From Anaerolineae bacterium (GTDB lineage: Bacteria; Chloroflexota; Anaerolineae; UBA4142; SHND01), in assembly GCA_020851635.1 (NCBI GenBank), contig JADZCJ010000037.1, positions 1-64,000 of the forward strand: a stretch of 64,000 nt of DNA. The letters are read 5' to 3'. Below the pieces are notes generated by a model that had not been told where the DNA came from, searched no databases, and saw only the letters and a list, made by a program, of their open reading frames with translations. Shown here in pieces: positions 33,705 to 41,611 of this stretch. Each line of letters begins with the position of its first letter. The first letter of the stretch is position 1. The position numbers and the translations under genes are program-made.

Positions 33705-34996
33705 GCTTCGCCTGCTTGCATCGCGCGCTGAACCAACACAACTGCAATCGCAGCTCCGACGATAAAAATCAAACCGCCCACCACAAAAAGCCAGCCGGAA
33801 CCCGAACGCGCCAGCAGCAGTCCGATCCCCGCCAGCGCCAGACCCGGGACGACGAGCGCGGCGACAAACGCCCACACCTTGAGCCATGCCACAGGTTTGT
33901 CACCCGCCACCTTGCCCGTTTGCCCGTTTATGACCAACTGATAGGTCTTGTCTTGAAATTGATACGCGGCAATAAAAACCGGCAGCAGCAACAGCCGCCA
34001 CGCTTCATCGTCAAACAGCGCGTTGAGCGAAAAATTACGCACATGCGGCGATTCGATCTGCGCGAATGCCGCGCCGCGCGTTTTCTCGCGCATCTCGATG
34101 CGCGCGGCATCCCACGCCTGTTCCAGCCCAATTTCATAGCTCTGCGCCCGCCAGCCCGCGAGATACCCGGGATCATACGTGACAAGCTCCTCCAGATCGT
34201 AGGGTTCCAGCCGCCGCAGCAAACGCGGCGCGATGCGCGTGGTCGCCGTTGCCAGTTGATTCTCAAAGGGCACAACCACATCGCCCTCCCGCCATCGCCA
34301 ATCAATGACCTGTCGCCGCTTGAACGTTTTCGAGCCCATATCAAAATACTGCTCGCTGCGTTCGGTCCCCACCTCGGCGCGCCAGCGCCCGCTCACTCGC
34401 GCCCGAAACGTCCAGAATGACAAATAGATACCCGTAAATTGCGCCCCATACGCCGCCCGGACCAGGTCGCGCGGATACATCCAACCGCGCTCGAGCCACT
34501 CGCGCGCCAGCGTCACACATTGGGCGCGTTCGATTTTGAATGGAATGAGATAGCGCGGGCGAAACGCATCGGGGACGGCGGTGCGCGCCGCCACATGGTT
34601 CGATCCGCAAAACGGGCACGTCGTCGCCAGTTCGGTCGGCGCGACCGATGTCGTTGCGCCGCATTTTTCACAGACCAGATCGCGCCGCGTGGAACCCCAC
34701 CCGCGCGGCGTGCTGTTGAGCGTATCGAGCGTAAATTCCAGTTCGTTTGCGTTCCGCCCAACCTGTCGGGTGTTCAGCGCATAGACCGATCCGCAGTTGG
34801 AGCAGGTGACGCTCCCCGCCCGCGGGTCAAACGCGGTGGTCGCGCCGCAGTTCGGACATTTGAAATTCCGGGCATTGTCAGCCTGGTCCGCGCGCGGCGC
34901 GGGCGCATACACTGTAATGCCGTCGAGTTTGGATTCGACGCGCACAAAACTCTCGGGAATAGCCGCCGAGGCAAAAGGGGATGGAGAGGCAGACAT
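33701..34996 (-). CDS. zinc-ribbon membrane protein with two ribbons
   Basis: Protein of 431 aa from ATG 34996. Two zinc ribbons lie near the N terminus: CPNCGATTAF...CSNCGSVY (~47-70) and CEKCGATTSV...CPFCGSNH (~110-135). The core reads RYLIPFKIERAQCVTLAREWLERGW, YLSFWTFRARVSGRW and LLLLPVFIAAYQFQDKTYQLVINGQTGKV, matching the next gene. Two membrane helices end the protein. It is translationally coupled to the 32616 gene and is probably a paralogue or a hetero-oligomer partner. TATAAT on the minus strand ends ~20 nt before the ATG, so its leader is very short. Function unknown. Confidence 0.72.
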   Translation of the reverse strand: MSASPSPFASAAIPESFVRVESKLDGITVYAPAPRADQADNARNFKCPNCGATTAFDPRAGSVTCSNCGSVYALNTRQVGRNANELEFTLDTLNSTPRGWGSTRRDLVCEKCGATTSVAPTELATTCPFCGSNHVAARTAVPDAFRPRYLIPFKIERAQCVTLAREWLERGWMYPRDLVRAAYGAQFTGIYLSFWTFRARVSGRWRAEVGTERSEQYFDMGSKTFKRRQVIDWRWREGDVVVPFENQLATATTRIAPRLLRRLEPYDLEELVTYDPGYLAGWRAQSYEIGLEQAWDAARIEMREKTRGAAFAQIESPHVRNFSLNALFDDEAWRLLLLPVFIAAYQFQDKTYQLVINGQTGKVAGDKPVAWLKVWAFVAALVVPGLALAGIGLLLARSGSGWLFVVGGLIFIVGAAIAVVLVQRAMQAGEA

Positions 34997-35040
34997 GATG
35001 ACGATGCAGAGTCTATTATAGCGAAAACAAAGAGGACTTG

Positions 35041-35130
35041 GTGCAACAACATGGTGAAATTGCCGGGTCAAGTGATGGCACGCGAGTTACAAAACTCGAC
35101 GCTCAACCCCGCAATCTCATGCTGTTGCAC
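35041..35130. repeat. fold-back element F (13-bp inverted repeat)
   Basis: GTGCAACAACATG (35041-35053) is inverted as CATGCTGTTGCAC (35118-35130) with one mismatch. It is the same size as element E and its arms are similar (GCGCAACAACACG there). The middle contains GAGTTACAAAACTCGACGCTC, echoed at 117-141. It abuts MITE copy C. Confidence 0.65.
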
Positions 35131-35132
35131 TA

Positions 35133-35230
35133 CTAGCAGGTTGTCGGAGTGAAATCAAACTATAACTATTTTTGAGATGCTACGACGCGCGTCCATAGTT
35201 ACAATTGAGGTCTCTCCGACAACCTGCTAG
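35133..35230 (+). mobile_element. complete MITE-like element, copy C
   Basis: 98 bp with perfect 17-bp terminal inverted repeats CTAGCAGGTTGTCGGAG / CTCCGACAACCTGCTAG. A second inner pair AACTAT...ATAGTT is present. The TA inside each CTAG end could be the TA target duplication typical of IS630/Tc1-mariner elements. It has no coding capacity, and no transposase is present in the window. Partial copies lie at 5580, 13200 and 18770. Confidence 0.8.
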
Positions 35231-35258
35231 AAAAAATATTTTCGTCCTCGCTTGCTTG

Positions 35259-36941
35259 TCACGGTTTCGGGATCGCAGAGATCTCGAATTTGCGCCATTT
35301 CGTCCGTTCACAGCGCACCGAGCTGCACGCCGCGACGCGGTATTGATACTGCCCGCCGGCTTCAAGCGCTTGTGTTCGGAATTTGGACGCAGTCACAAGC
35401 ACAACCTGCCCGCCGCTGCCATCCTGTTTCTGTATTTTCACCCGATAAAAATCAGCGCACGGTTCATCGGTCCAATCCAACCGTACTCTTGCCTTGTTCG
35501 TCATCGTATCCTCAGAGGGCTTGAGCAGCAGCGGTCTTCCCGGCGCACACGGTGTCCGCGTGACGGTCGGCGTCAGAGTTTCGGTCGCCGTCGCGGTATT
35601 GGTAGGTATGGGAGTTTCCGTGGGCGTCTCTGTGAGTGTTGACGTCGGCGACGCCGTCGGGGTATCTGTTACCGTCGGCGTATCTGTTGGCGTCGGCGAC
35701 GTTGTCGGGGTATCTGTTATCGTCGGCGTATCTGTTATTGTCGGTGTGTCTGTTATCGTCGGGGTGTCTGTTATCGTCGGGGTATCTGTTATCGTCGGCG
35801 TCGGTGTCTCGGTCAACGGCGAATTATGCGTCACACGCCAAATCTCACCACCGCCGCGCGCAAGATAATACAACGCGCCGTCAGAACTCACGTGCAAATC
35901 TACCGGAACCGAAAGCCCGCTTGCAAACGGAGTCTCGCTGTCCGCGACAGCATCGTAGCGGCGAATCCAGCCGCTGCACAAGTCCGCAAAAAAATAGTCG
36001 CCAACATACTCGCCGGGAAACTGCTGCGTCGTGGGGTTATAGAACGCGCCGCCGACGATGGCGCAGCCGAGCGAATTTCCCGGTCCATGCGGGTATGCGT
36101 GCAGCGGGTCACGAAAATTCGCGTTCGGCGGATTGCACACGCCCTCGCACGTGTTCCAGCCATAATTGGAGCCCGCAATCCCATCGTTGATTTCTTCCCA
36201 CAACCCGCCCCCCACATCGTTGATAAACATCCGTCCCGTCCCGGGTTGAAACGCAAACGTATACGGGTTGCGCAAACCATACGCCCAAATCGCATCGGCA
36301 TTCGGACCCGCGTCGTCATAGAACGGGTTATCGGTCGGAACATTCCCATTTTCGTCATACCGCAAGATTTTGCCGAGCAGGTTTGTCAGAGTCTCGGCGT
36401 TGTTCGGGTTCGCATTGTCACCCACACCCGCGTACAAAAAACCATCCGCGCCAAAATGGATCGCCCCGCCGTTGTGGTTCTCGGCGCTGCTCAAATCTTC
36501 GAGGTCCACCAGAATTTCCTCGCCTCCCGCAGCGACATTCCCGTTCGCCAGAAAACGACTGATGCGGTTGTGAGCCGGATCGCCGGGGACTGTATAGTAC
36601 ACATAAACATACGCGGTCGTTGGAAAATCGGGATGCAGCGCAATCCCCAGCAGACCGCGCTCGCCGTTAGCATCCACCGCAAGAGAGGTGAACGGCGTCG
36701 CCAGCAGCGTGTTGCCCTCCACCACCCGCACAGCTCCGCTCTGCTGGGTCACAAAAATGCGTCCATCCGGCGCAAAGGCAAAAGCCGTCGGGTCTGCCAG
36801 CCCTGACGCAATCATCTGCTCGCTAAACCCCGCCGGCAAGGTTGCAGCTTGAACCGGCAGAGCCGGGCTTGACAACACAAGCGCCGTAATAGCTATCAAG
36901 ACCAAAAGAACAAAGAAGGCCGCGCGGTGGGTAACACGCAT
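35259..36941 (-). CDS. exported PQQ-type sugar (glucose/sorbosone) dehydrogenase with Thr-Pro linker and Fn3-like domain
   Basis: Protein of 560 aa from ATG 36941. A signal peptide (~1-33, ending VQAA) is followed by a beta-propeller of the glucose/sorbosone dehydrogenase family (~35-370): PTAFAFAPDGRIFVTQQSG, RGLLGIALHPDFPTT, ENHNGGAIHFGADGFLYAGVGD, AYGLRNPYTFAFQP. Residues ~375-465 are a Thr-Pro-rich linker with TDTPTI-type repeats, and the last ~95 residues read as a fibronectin-like fold with three cysteines. It should oxidise an aldose outside the membrane with PQQ. It is the downstream member of a tandem pair, 23 bp after its paralogue. Confidence 0.85.
   Translation of the reverse strand: MRVTHRAAFFVLLVLIAITALVLSSPALPVQAATLPAGFSEQMIASGLADPTAFAFAPDGRIFVTQQSGAVRVVEGNTLLATPFTSLAVDANGERGLLGIALHPDFPTTAYVYVYYTVPGDPAHNRISRFLANGNVAAGGEEILVDLEDLSSAENHNGGAIHFGADGFLYAGVGDNANPNNAETLTNLLGKILRYDENGNVPTDNPFYDDAGPNADAIWAYGLRNPYTFAFQPGTGRMFINDVGGGLWEEINDGIAGSNYGWNTCEGVCNPPNANFRDPLHAYPHGPGNSLGCAIVGGAFYNPTTQQFPGEYVGDYFFADLCSGWIRRYDAVADSETPFASGLSVPVDLHVSSDGALYYLARGGGEIWRVTHNSPLTETPTPTITDTPTITDTPTITDTPTITDTPTITDTPTTSPTPTDTPTVTDTPTASPTSTLTETPTETPIPTNTATATETLTPTVTRTPCAPGRPLLLKPSEDTMTNKARVRLDWTDEPCADFYRVKIQKQDGSGGQVVLVTASKFRTQALEAGGQYQYRVAACSSVRCERTKWRKFEISAIPKP
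35700..35815. repeat. 18-bp minisatellite encoding TDTPTI linker
   Basis: Repeating units of the type GTATCTGTTATCGTCGG (18-bp period, coding TDTPTI on the minus strand) occur about six times in succession with few changes. They lie inside the linker of the downstream sugar dehydrogenase and are probably length-variable. Confidence 0.8.
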
Positions 36942-36964
36942 CTTCAAGACCTCTCTCTCACCTC

Positions 36965-38623
36965 TCACGGCGCCGGCGCAAGAGTCGCTATCAAATTCGA
37001 TGTTGCAACAGTCGTAGGCGTCGCTGTCTTGGGCGTCGCCGAGACAGCAAAGCGAATCCATTTGCTCCTTTCGCAATCAAATGTGCTGCACGCAATGATC
37101 CGGTATTGATACAGCCCGCCGGGTTCGAGCGCGTCCGTGCGGTATTTCAACGCCGTCAGTTTGAGGTTCTGCCGCGCGCTGCCGTCCTGCTTTTGCAGCT
37201 TGATACGATAAAACTCTACGCACACATCGTATCCCCATTTGAGTCGAACGCGCGCGTTTTTCGAGACAGCCCCCTCCACCGGTTTCAATCCTGTGGGTTT
37301 CGAGACCGGGCATGTCGTCGGTGTAAACGTGGGCGTAATCGTCGGCGTTTGAGTGATGGTCGGGGTTTGAGTGATCGTCGGCGTTTGCGACGCGGTCGGC
37401 GTGATCGTGGGCGTGGGAGTGCTTCCGGGCGGGTTGTCATACGTCACGCGCCAAATCTGACCGCTGCCCCGCGCAAGATAATACAACGACCCATCCGGGC
37501 TGACATGCAAATCCACCGGCGCAGGAATGCCTGACGCAAATTCAAAGACACTGTCACTGCCCGGATCATAACGGCGAATCCAATTCCCGCACAAGTCGCC
37601 AAAAAAATAACCGCCGCGATATTCGTGAGGAAACTGTTGAAACGGCGGATTGTAAAACGCACCCCCGACAATCGCGCACCCATTACCACTCAAAGGTCCG
37701 TGAGGATACGAAAAGATTGGGTCGCTCAAATCGGGGTCGGGAGAGGCGCAGGGTCCTTCGCACATGGGCCAGCCATAATTAGCGCCCGCAACCCCATCGT
37801 TGATCTCTTCCGGTCCGCCCCACTCCACATCATTGATAAAGACCCGTCCCGTATCGGGCTGAAACGCAAACGTGAATGGGTTGCGCAACCCATACGCCCA
37901 AATCGCATCGGCGTTCGGACCGGCGCCGTCATAAAAGGGGTTGGTGTCAGGGATGCCGCCGTTCGGGTCATACCGCAGAATTTTCCCCAGACGTTTCGTC
38001 AACGCTTGCGCGTTTTGCGAATTGCCGGCGTCCCCAACCCCCACATACAAATTGCCATCCGGTCCAAAATGGATCGCCCCGCCGTTGTGGATGAGCGGGC
38101 TGCCCAGGTCGTCCAGGTCAACCAGGATTTCTTCGCTGTTCGGAGCAGCCACATCCCCGTTCGCCGTGAAACGACTGATGCGATTGTGCGCGGGATCGCC
38201 GGGGACCGTGTAATACACATACACATACGGCGTCGTTGGAAAATCGGGGTGGAGCGCAATTCCAACCAGTCCGCGTTCGGCAGTACTGTCCACCGTGAGC
38301 GTCGTAAACGGGGTGGGTAAAAGCGCCCCCCCCTTTACAACACGCACCGGTCCCCGCTGTTCGGCGACAAAAATGCGTCCATCCGGCGCAAACGCAAACG
38401 CCGTCGGCAACGTCAGCCCCTGCACAACCCGGGTCTCGGAAAAACCGGTGGGCAGAGTTGCCGCTTGAACAGGCAAAGCCGCATTGAGCAAGACCGGCAA
38501 ACCAATCACAACTACTATGCCAACGAACCAACTTGCAAGAGGATTTACTTTGGGATGCAGAGCTAGCTCCTTTTCCCGCGTCTCATTGCGCGGGCGTCGT
38601 CTCGATAATGTTCCCCAGCCCAT
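36965..38623 (-). CDS. exported PQQ-type sugar (glucose/sorbosone) dehydrogenase, upstream paralogue
   Basis: Protein of 552 aa in the longest frame, with the same layout as the next gene: signal/anchor helix (WFVGIVVVIGLPVLLNAALPVQA), beta-propeller (PTAFAFAPDGRIFVAEQRG, LIHNGGAIHFGPDGNLYVGVGD, AYGLRNPFTFAFQP), a TP(T)ITQ linker, and an Fn3-like end with an extra TPTTVATS tail. The two propellers are about 70% identical by eye, so this is a recent duplication. The start is uncertain. ATG 38623 overlaps the upstream gene by 41 bp; AAGGAG lies 6 nt before a CTG (LHPKVN) and this may be the real start. Confidence 0.85.
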   Translation of the reverse strand: MGWGTLSRRRPRNETREKELALHPKVNPLASWFVGIVVVIGLPVLLNAALPVQAATLPTGFSETRVVQGLTLPTAFAFAPDGRIFVAEQRGPVRVVKGGALLPTPFTTLTVDSTAERGLVGIALHPDFPTTPYVYVYYTVPGDPAHNRISRFTANGDVAAPNSEEILVDLDDLGSPLIHNGGAIHFGPDGNLYVGVGDAGNSQNAQALTKRLGKILRYDPNGGIPDTNPFYDGAGPNADAIWAYGLRNPFTFAFQPDTGRVFINDVEWGGPEEINDGVAGANYGWPMCEGPCASPDPDLSDPIFSYPHGPLSGNGCAIVGGAFYNPPFQQFPHEYRGGYFFGDLCGNWIRRYDPGSDSVFEFASGIPAPVDLHVSPDGSLYYLARGSGQIWRVTYDNPPGSTPTPTITPTASQTPTITQTPTITQTPTITPTFTPTTCPVSKPTGLKPVEGAVSKNARVRLKWGYDVCVEFYRIKLQKQDGSARQNLKLTALKYRTDALEPGGLYQYRIIACSTFDCERSKWIRFAVSATPKTATPTTVATSNLIATLAPAP

Positions 38624-39659
38624 TCACTTTTAATAGCCAGCGCGAACCGGGTCGGAACTGCGTATATTCATTCACAGTGTTTGGCGTGTAGGTATACTGC
38701 TGCCCTCCGCCGTCAAAAATGACGCGATACTCTTCGGCGCGATTGCCTTCGCGTTCCCCTGTTGCAAGAGAATAGAGGGGCCAGTTGGGCTGTAGATCAG
38801 TGCCGCGCGCGGCGACCGTGTTAATCACAGTCCACTGCATACGCGTAAACGAACAATATTCTTCCGACACCTGATACTGGCAGTCTTGCACGACTTTGCC
38901 CGCCCCGGTCCCCTGGTCCAACACATACGGCGTGCCGCACACCTTGACCGAATTGGGCTCTTCAACCTGAGACATTCGTCTCGGCTTGAGCTCACACCCC
39001 AGCACCGTGGCGTCCGTCGGAATACGGTCTTGCCAATCGGCGCCGCGCACAGGGGTCAAAGCCATGATCGCAATCGTGCGCTGCCAGCTCGTGCCCGCCA
39101 CCGTGCCAACCGTATCCGACGTGCGGAAAAAAAGAAAATACGCTCCGGCGGCGCACAGCAGCAAAACTGCCACAATCCCCGCGATCATCAGCGGGCTGAT
39201 GCCCCGCGTGGGGACGCTCGTCTGCGCTGCCGGCGCCGGTTCGGGCGCGCGCTTGAGCGATGCGCCGCAGTTGGAGCATTTGAACGCCCCCGCCGGGTTC
39301 AGAGTGCCGCAGCTCGGGCATTTGACATCCGGCTGTTTGGTGGCGTCGAACGCCCCCAACACCCCTCCCGCCTCGCGCGCCTGCCCGCCCTTGAGATCGC
39401 CACCGCACTGCTTGCAGCTGGTTGCCGTCGAAGGATTGCGCGTGCCACAATACGGACATGCGATATCCGGCGCCGCCGCGGCGGCGGACAACTTGCCCGC
39501 GTCCTCGATCAATTCCTGCTGCGCGGGCAGTTCGAATTTGGTTTTCGCGTCCATCGCCGCGCCGCACGAAACACAATTTTTCCGCGTCCCCGGATTGCGT
39601 GTCCCGCAATTCTGGCACGTCCATTCCAACTCTACATATCCGAGTTCTTCCTGGGGCAT
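38583..39659 (-). CDS. triple zinc-ribbon protein with one membrane helix and extracytoplasmic domain
   Basis: Protein of 358 aa. Three CxxC...CxxC ribbons are present: CQNCGTRNPGTRKNCVSCG (~15-33), CPYCGTRNPSTATSCKQCG (~68-86) and CPSCGTLNPAGAFKCSNCG (~113-131). A single membrane helix (PLMIAGIVAVLLLCAAGAYFLFF, ~155-177) follows, then a ~180-residue exported region with four Cys and no family I recognise. The ribbons would be cytoplasmic and the C-terminal part outside. TGAGGT precedes the ATG. It is upstream of the sugar dehydrogenases and may be co-transcribed. Confidence 0.8.
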   Translation of the reverse strand: MPQEELGYVELEWTCQNCGTRNPGTRKNCVSCGAAMDAKTKFELPAQQELIEDAGKLSAAAAAPDIACPYCGTRNPSTATSCKQCGGDLKGGQAREAGGVLGAFDATKQPDVKCPSCGTLNPAGAFKCSNCGASLKRAPEPAPAAQTSVPTRGISPLMIAGIVAVLLLCAAGAYFLFFRTSDTVGTVAGTSWQRTIAIMALTPVRGADWQDRIPTDATVLGCELKPRRMSQVEEPNSVKVCGTPYVLDQGTGAGKVVQDCQYQVSEEYCSFTRMQWTVINTVAARGTDLQPNWPLYSLATGEREGNRAEEYRVIFDGGGQQYTYTPNTVNEYTQFRPGSRWLLKVNGLGNIIETTPAQ

Positions 39660-39681
39660 TGCAAATTACCTCATAAAACGT

Positions 39682-40665
39682 TCACCCATTCGCTTCTACG
39701 GCACGACGCGCCGCGCGAATATTGACGTCGGGAGTATCCGTCGAAATCACACATCCCGCCGCCACAATCAAACCGATGCCGTCGGTCTGTCGGATCGCGT
39801 CTTGCACCTGCGCCTGCACCTCCGCAGGGGTGCCGTCGGCGACGACCTTCCATTCTTCCAGACCCCCGGCCACCGCGCCGTGAAACAACTCCTTGCCCTC
39901 TTTTAGCGTCGGCGGAGTTTTGCGGTCGTGCCAGTTTATGATCTGCACGGGATACTTGGCAAGTTCGTTGAAATAGATATTTTCGCCGTGAATGTGCAGC
40001 AGAACAAAATCAATCGAACCCGAGACCTCTCGAATCAATGTCACATCGTGTCTGTGCCCATAGGCGTGCGACTCGTCGGGAGTGAGCACATCACTGCTTG
40101 CGACCTGCGTCGCAAAAAAGATCGCATCTGCGCCCGCGTGGACAGACCTGTGCGCAAAACGTTCCATCGTCGTCCCGAGATGGTGCAGCGCTTCCATCAT
40201 CTCACCGGGGTGTTCGCGCAAGTCCTGCACCAGACGCTCTCCCGCCAGCGAGCGCGCACACGACAACGGCGAGAAAAGCGTTTGCAGCACCGGGACCTCT
40301 TTGCCCAACCCTTCACGGATGCGCCGGACTGCCTCGCACTCGCGCAAAATGATCGGGTCATCGTCCGGCAGCGCCCTGATTTTTTTCCAATCGCGCCAAT
40401 CGTTAATCACGCGCCGCACATGAACGCGCGTGCCCTCGCGGTTGCCCGCATCTTGCAGCACGCCGCCGTACATCTCCGCCACAAAGCTGGCGGCAGGCGT
40501 CACCTTGCAAAAGTCAAAATCATATTCGCTTTGAAACTCGATCACCCGGCGCGCAAATTTGACCGGGTCCAGGTCATCACCCGGAAAATGCCGCCACAAG
40601 GCAATCGGTGGGCGGTCAACCGTCTTTTTGTGAATCGCCGCATCAAGGCGTTGTCGTTTGTTCAT
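39682..40665 (-). CDS. uroporphyrinogen decarboxylase (URO-D)-family protein
   Basis: Protein of 327 aa with the URO-D TIM-barrel pattern: RLDAAIHKKTVDRPPIALWRHF, DFDFCKVTP, QTLFSPLSCARSLAGE, HAGADAIFFATQ, DFVLLHIHGENIYFNELAKYPVQIINWHD, AAGCVISTDTP. The GENIYF and HIHGE strands correspond to the substrate pocket of corrinoid methyltransferases and related proteins. True heme-pathway UroD motifs (RQAGRY-like N-terminal) are absent, so it is unlikely to be heme synthesis. A methyltransferase role is inferred. It lies 22 bp upstream of the triple zinc-ribbon gene. Confidence 0.78.
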   Translation of the reverse strand: MNKRQRLDAAIHKKTVDRPPIALWRHFPGDDLDPVKFARRVIEFQSEYDFDFCKVTPAASFVAEMYGGVLQDAGNREGTRVHVRRVINDWRDWKKIRALPDDDPIILRECEAVRRIREGLGKEVPVLQTLFSPLSCARSLAGERLVQDLREHPGEMMEALHHLGTTMERFAHRSVHAGADAIFFATQVASSDVLTPDESHAYGHRHDVTLIREVSGSIDFVLLHIHGENIYFNELAKYPVQIINWHDRKTPPTLKEGKELFHGAVAGGLEEWKVVADGTPAEVQAQVQDAIRQTDGIGLIVAAGCVISTDTPDVNIRAARRAVEANG

Positions 40666-40771
40666 ATCTGAATCCGGACCTCTCTACAACCATGTCGGCT
40701 CATTGTAACGCATTTTTCCTCTCATCCCGCAAACCAACCCGAGACAGGTATACATCATACCCTTGGAACAG

Positions 40772-40797
40772 TAAGGAACGAACGCCGTTTCGTTCCC
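40772..40797. repeat. 26-bp imperfect palindrome, copy 2
   Basis: Reverse complement of 29570-29595 with no mismatch. It lies in the 222-bp gap before the phosphopantetheinyl transferase gene; the rest of that gap shows nothing I can name. Confidence 0.7.
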
Positions 40798-40887
40798 CCA
40801 TGCTGCCATACAAATAGCCGCCGGGAGCATTTTCGAGTACACTCTGCATTCGACGACTCTGGGCACAGATTTCTTGATTCACTGCTG

Positions 40888-41535
40888 ATGCTTTCTCGCC
40901 AAATCCACATCTGGCGCGTCCCCCTCGACACGCCGCCGACCCAATCCGATATCCTCTCTCCGGACCAACGCGACCGCGCCGCTCGCTTTTTTGCCGAACG
41001 CGACCGCACCCGCTTTCACAACGCCCACACCGCGCTCCGCCATATTCTCGCGCGCTATGCCCGGATACAGCCCCGCGCTCTCGAATTCCGGGTCAATGCC
41101 TACGGCAAGCCCTCGCTCGTCAACGCGCCCGGCATCGAATTCAACCTCGCTCATTCCCATTCCTTTGCGCTCATCGCCGTCGCCTCATCGCCTCTCGGCA
41201 TTGACATCGAGCGCGTGCGCGCCGATTTCGACGTTATCGCGCTCGCTCACCGCTTTTTCGCCCCCGCCGAGACCGCGCTTGTCCGGGCAGACCCCGGTCG
41301 CTTTTTTGAATTTTGGACGCGCAAAGAAGCATTCATCAAAGCGATTGGCATGGGCGTCTCTTTTCCCCTGCAAGGATTCGACACCTGCGCCGACCGCGTC
41401 AACATCTATTCCCCGACCGACTCGACCGCGTGGTACGTTCAAACCCTTCGCCCCGACCAGGATTACATCGCCGCCCTCGTTACCACACAGCCAAACATCA
41501 ATCTAGAACAATTTGATTGGACGGGACCTTTCTGA
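40888..41535 (+). CDS. 4'-phosphopantetheinyl transferase (Sfp-type)
   Basis: Protein of 215 aa. Motifs are IHIWRVPL at the N terminus, GKPSLVNAPGIEFNLAHSHSFALIAV, GIDIERV (Mg-binding Asp and Glu) and FWTRKEAFIKA (catalytic Glu and Lys). It transfers the phosphopantetheine arm of CoA to carrier proteins. No polyketide, peptide-synthetase or fatty-acid gene lies in the window, so the carrier is elsewhere. It stands alone on the plus strand, convergent with the MutS-like gene. No clear Shine-Dalgarno is seen. Confidence 0.9.
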   Translation: MLSRQIHIWRVPLDTPPTQSDILSPDQRDRAARFFAERDRTRFHNAHTALRHILARYARIQPRALEFRVNAYGKPSLVNAPGIEFNLAHSHSFALIAVASSPLGIDIERVRADFDVIALAHRFFAPAETALVRADPGRFFEFWTRKEAFIKAIGMGVSFPLQGFDTCADRVNIYSPTDSTAWYVQTLRPDQDYIAALVTTQPNINLEQFDWTGPF

Positions 41536-41611
41536 AATCCCCCCCAATCTCTCTGCGCCTCTGCGCGAGTCTCCGCTCTCCACTCTTCAGCCCTCACACA
41601 GTCTCCGGTCC

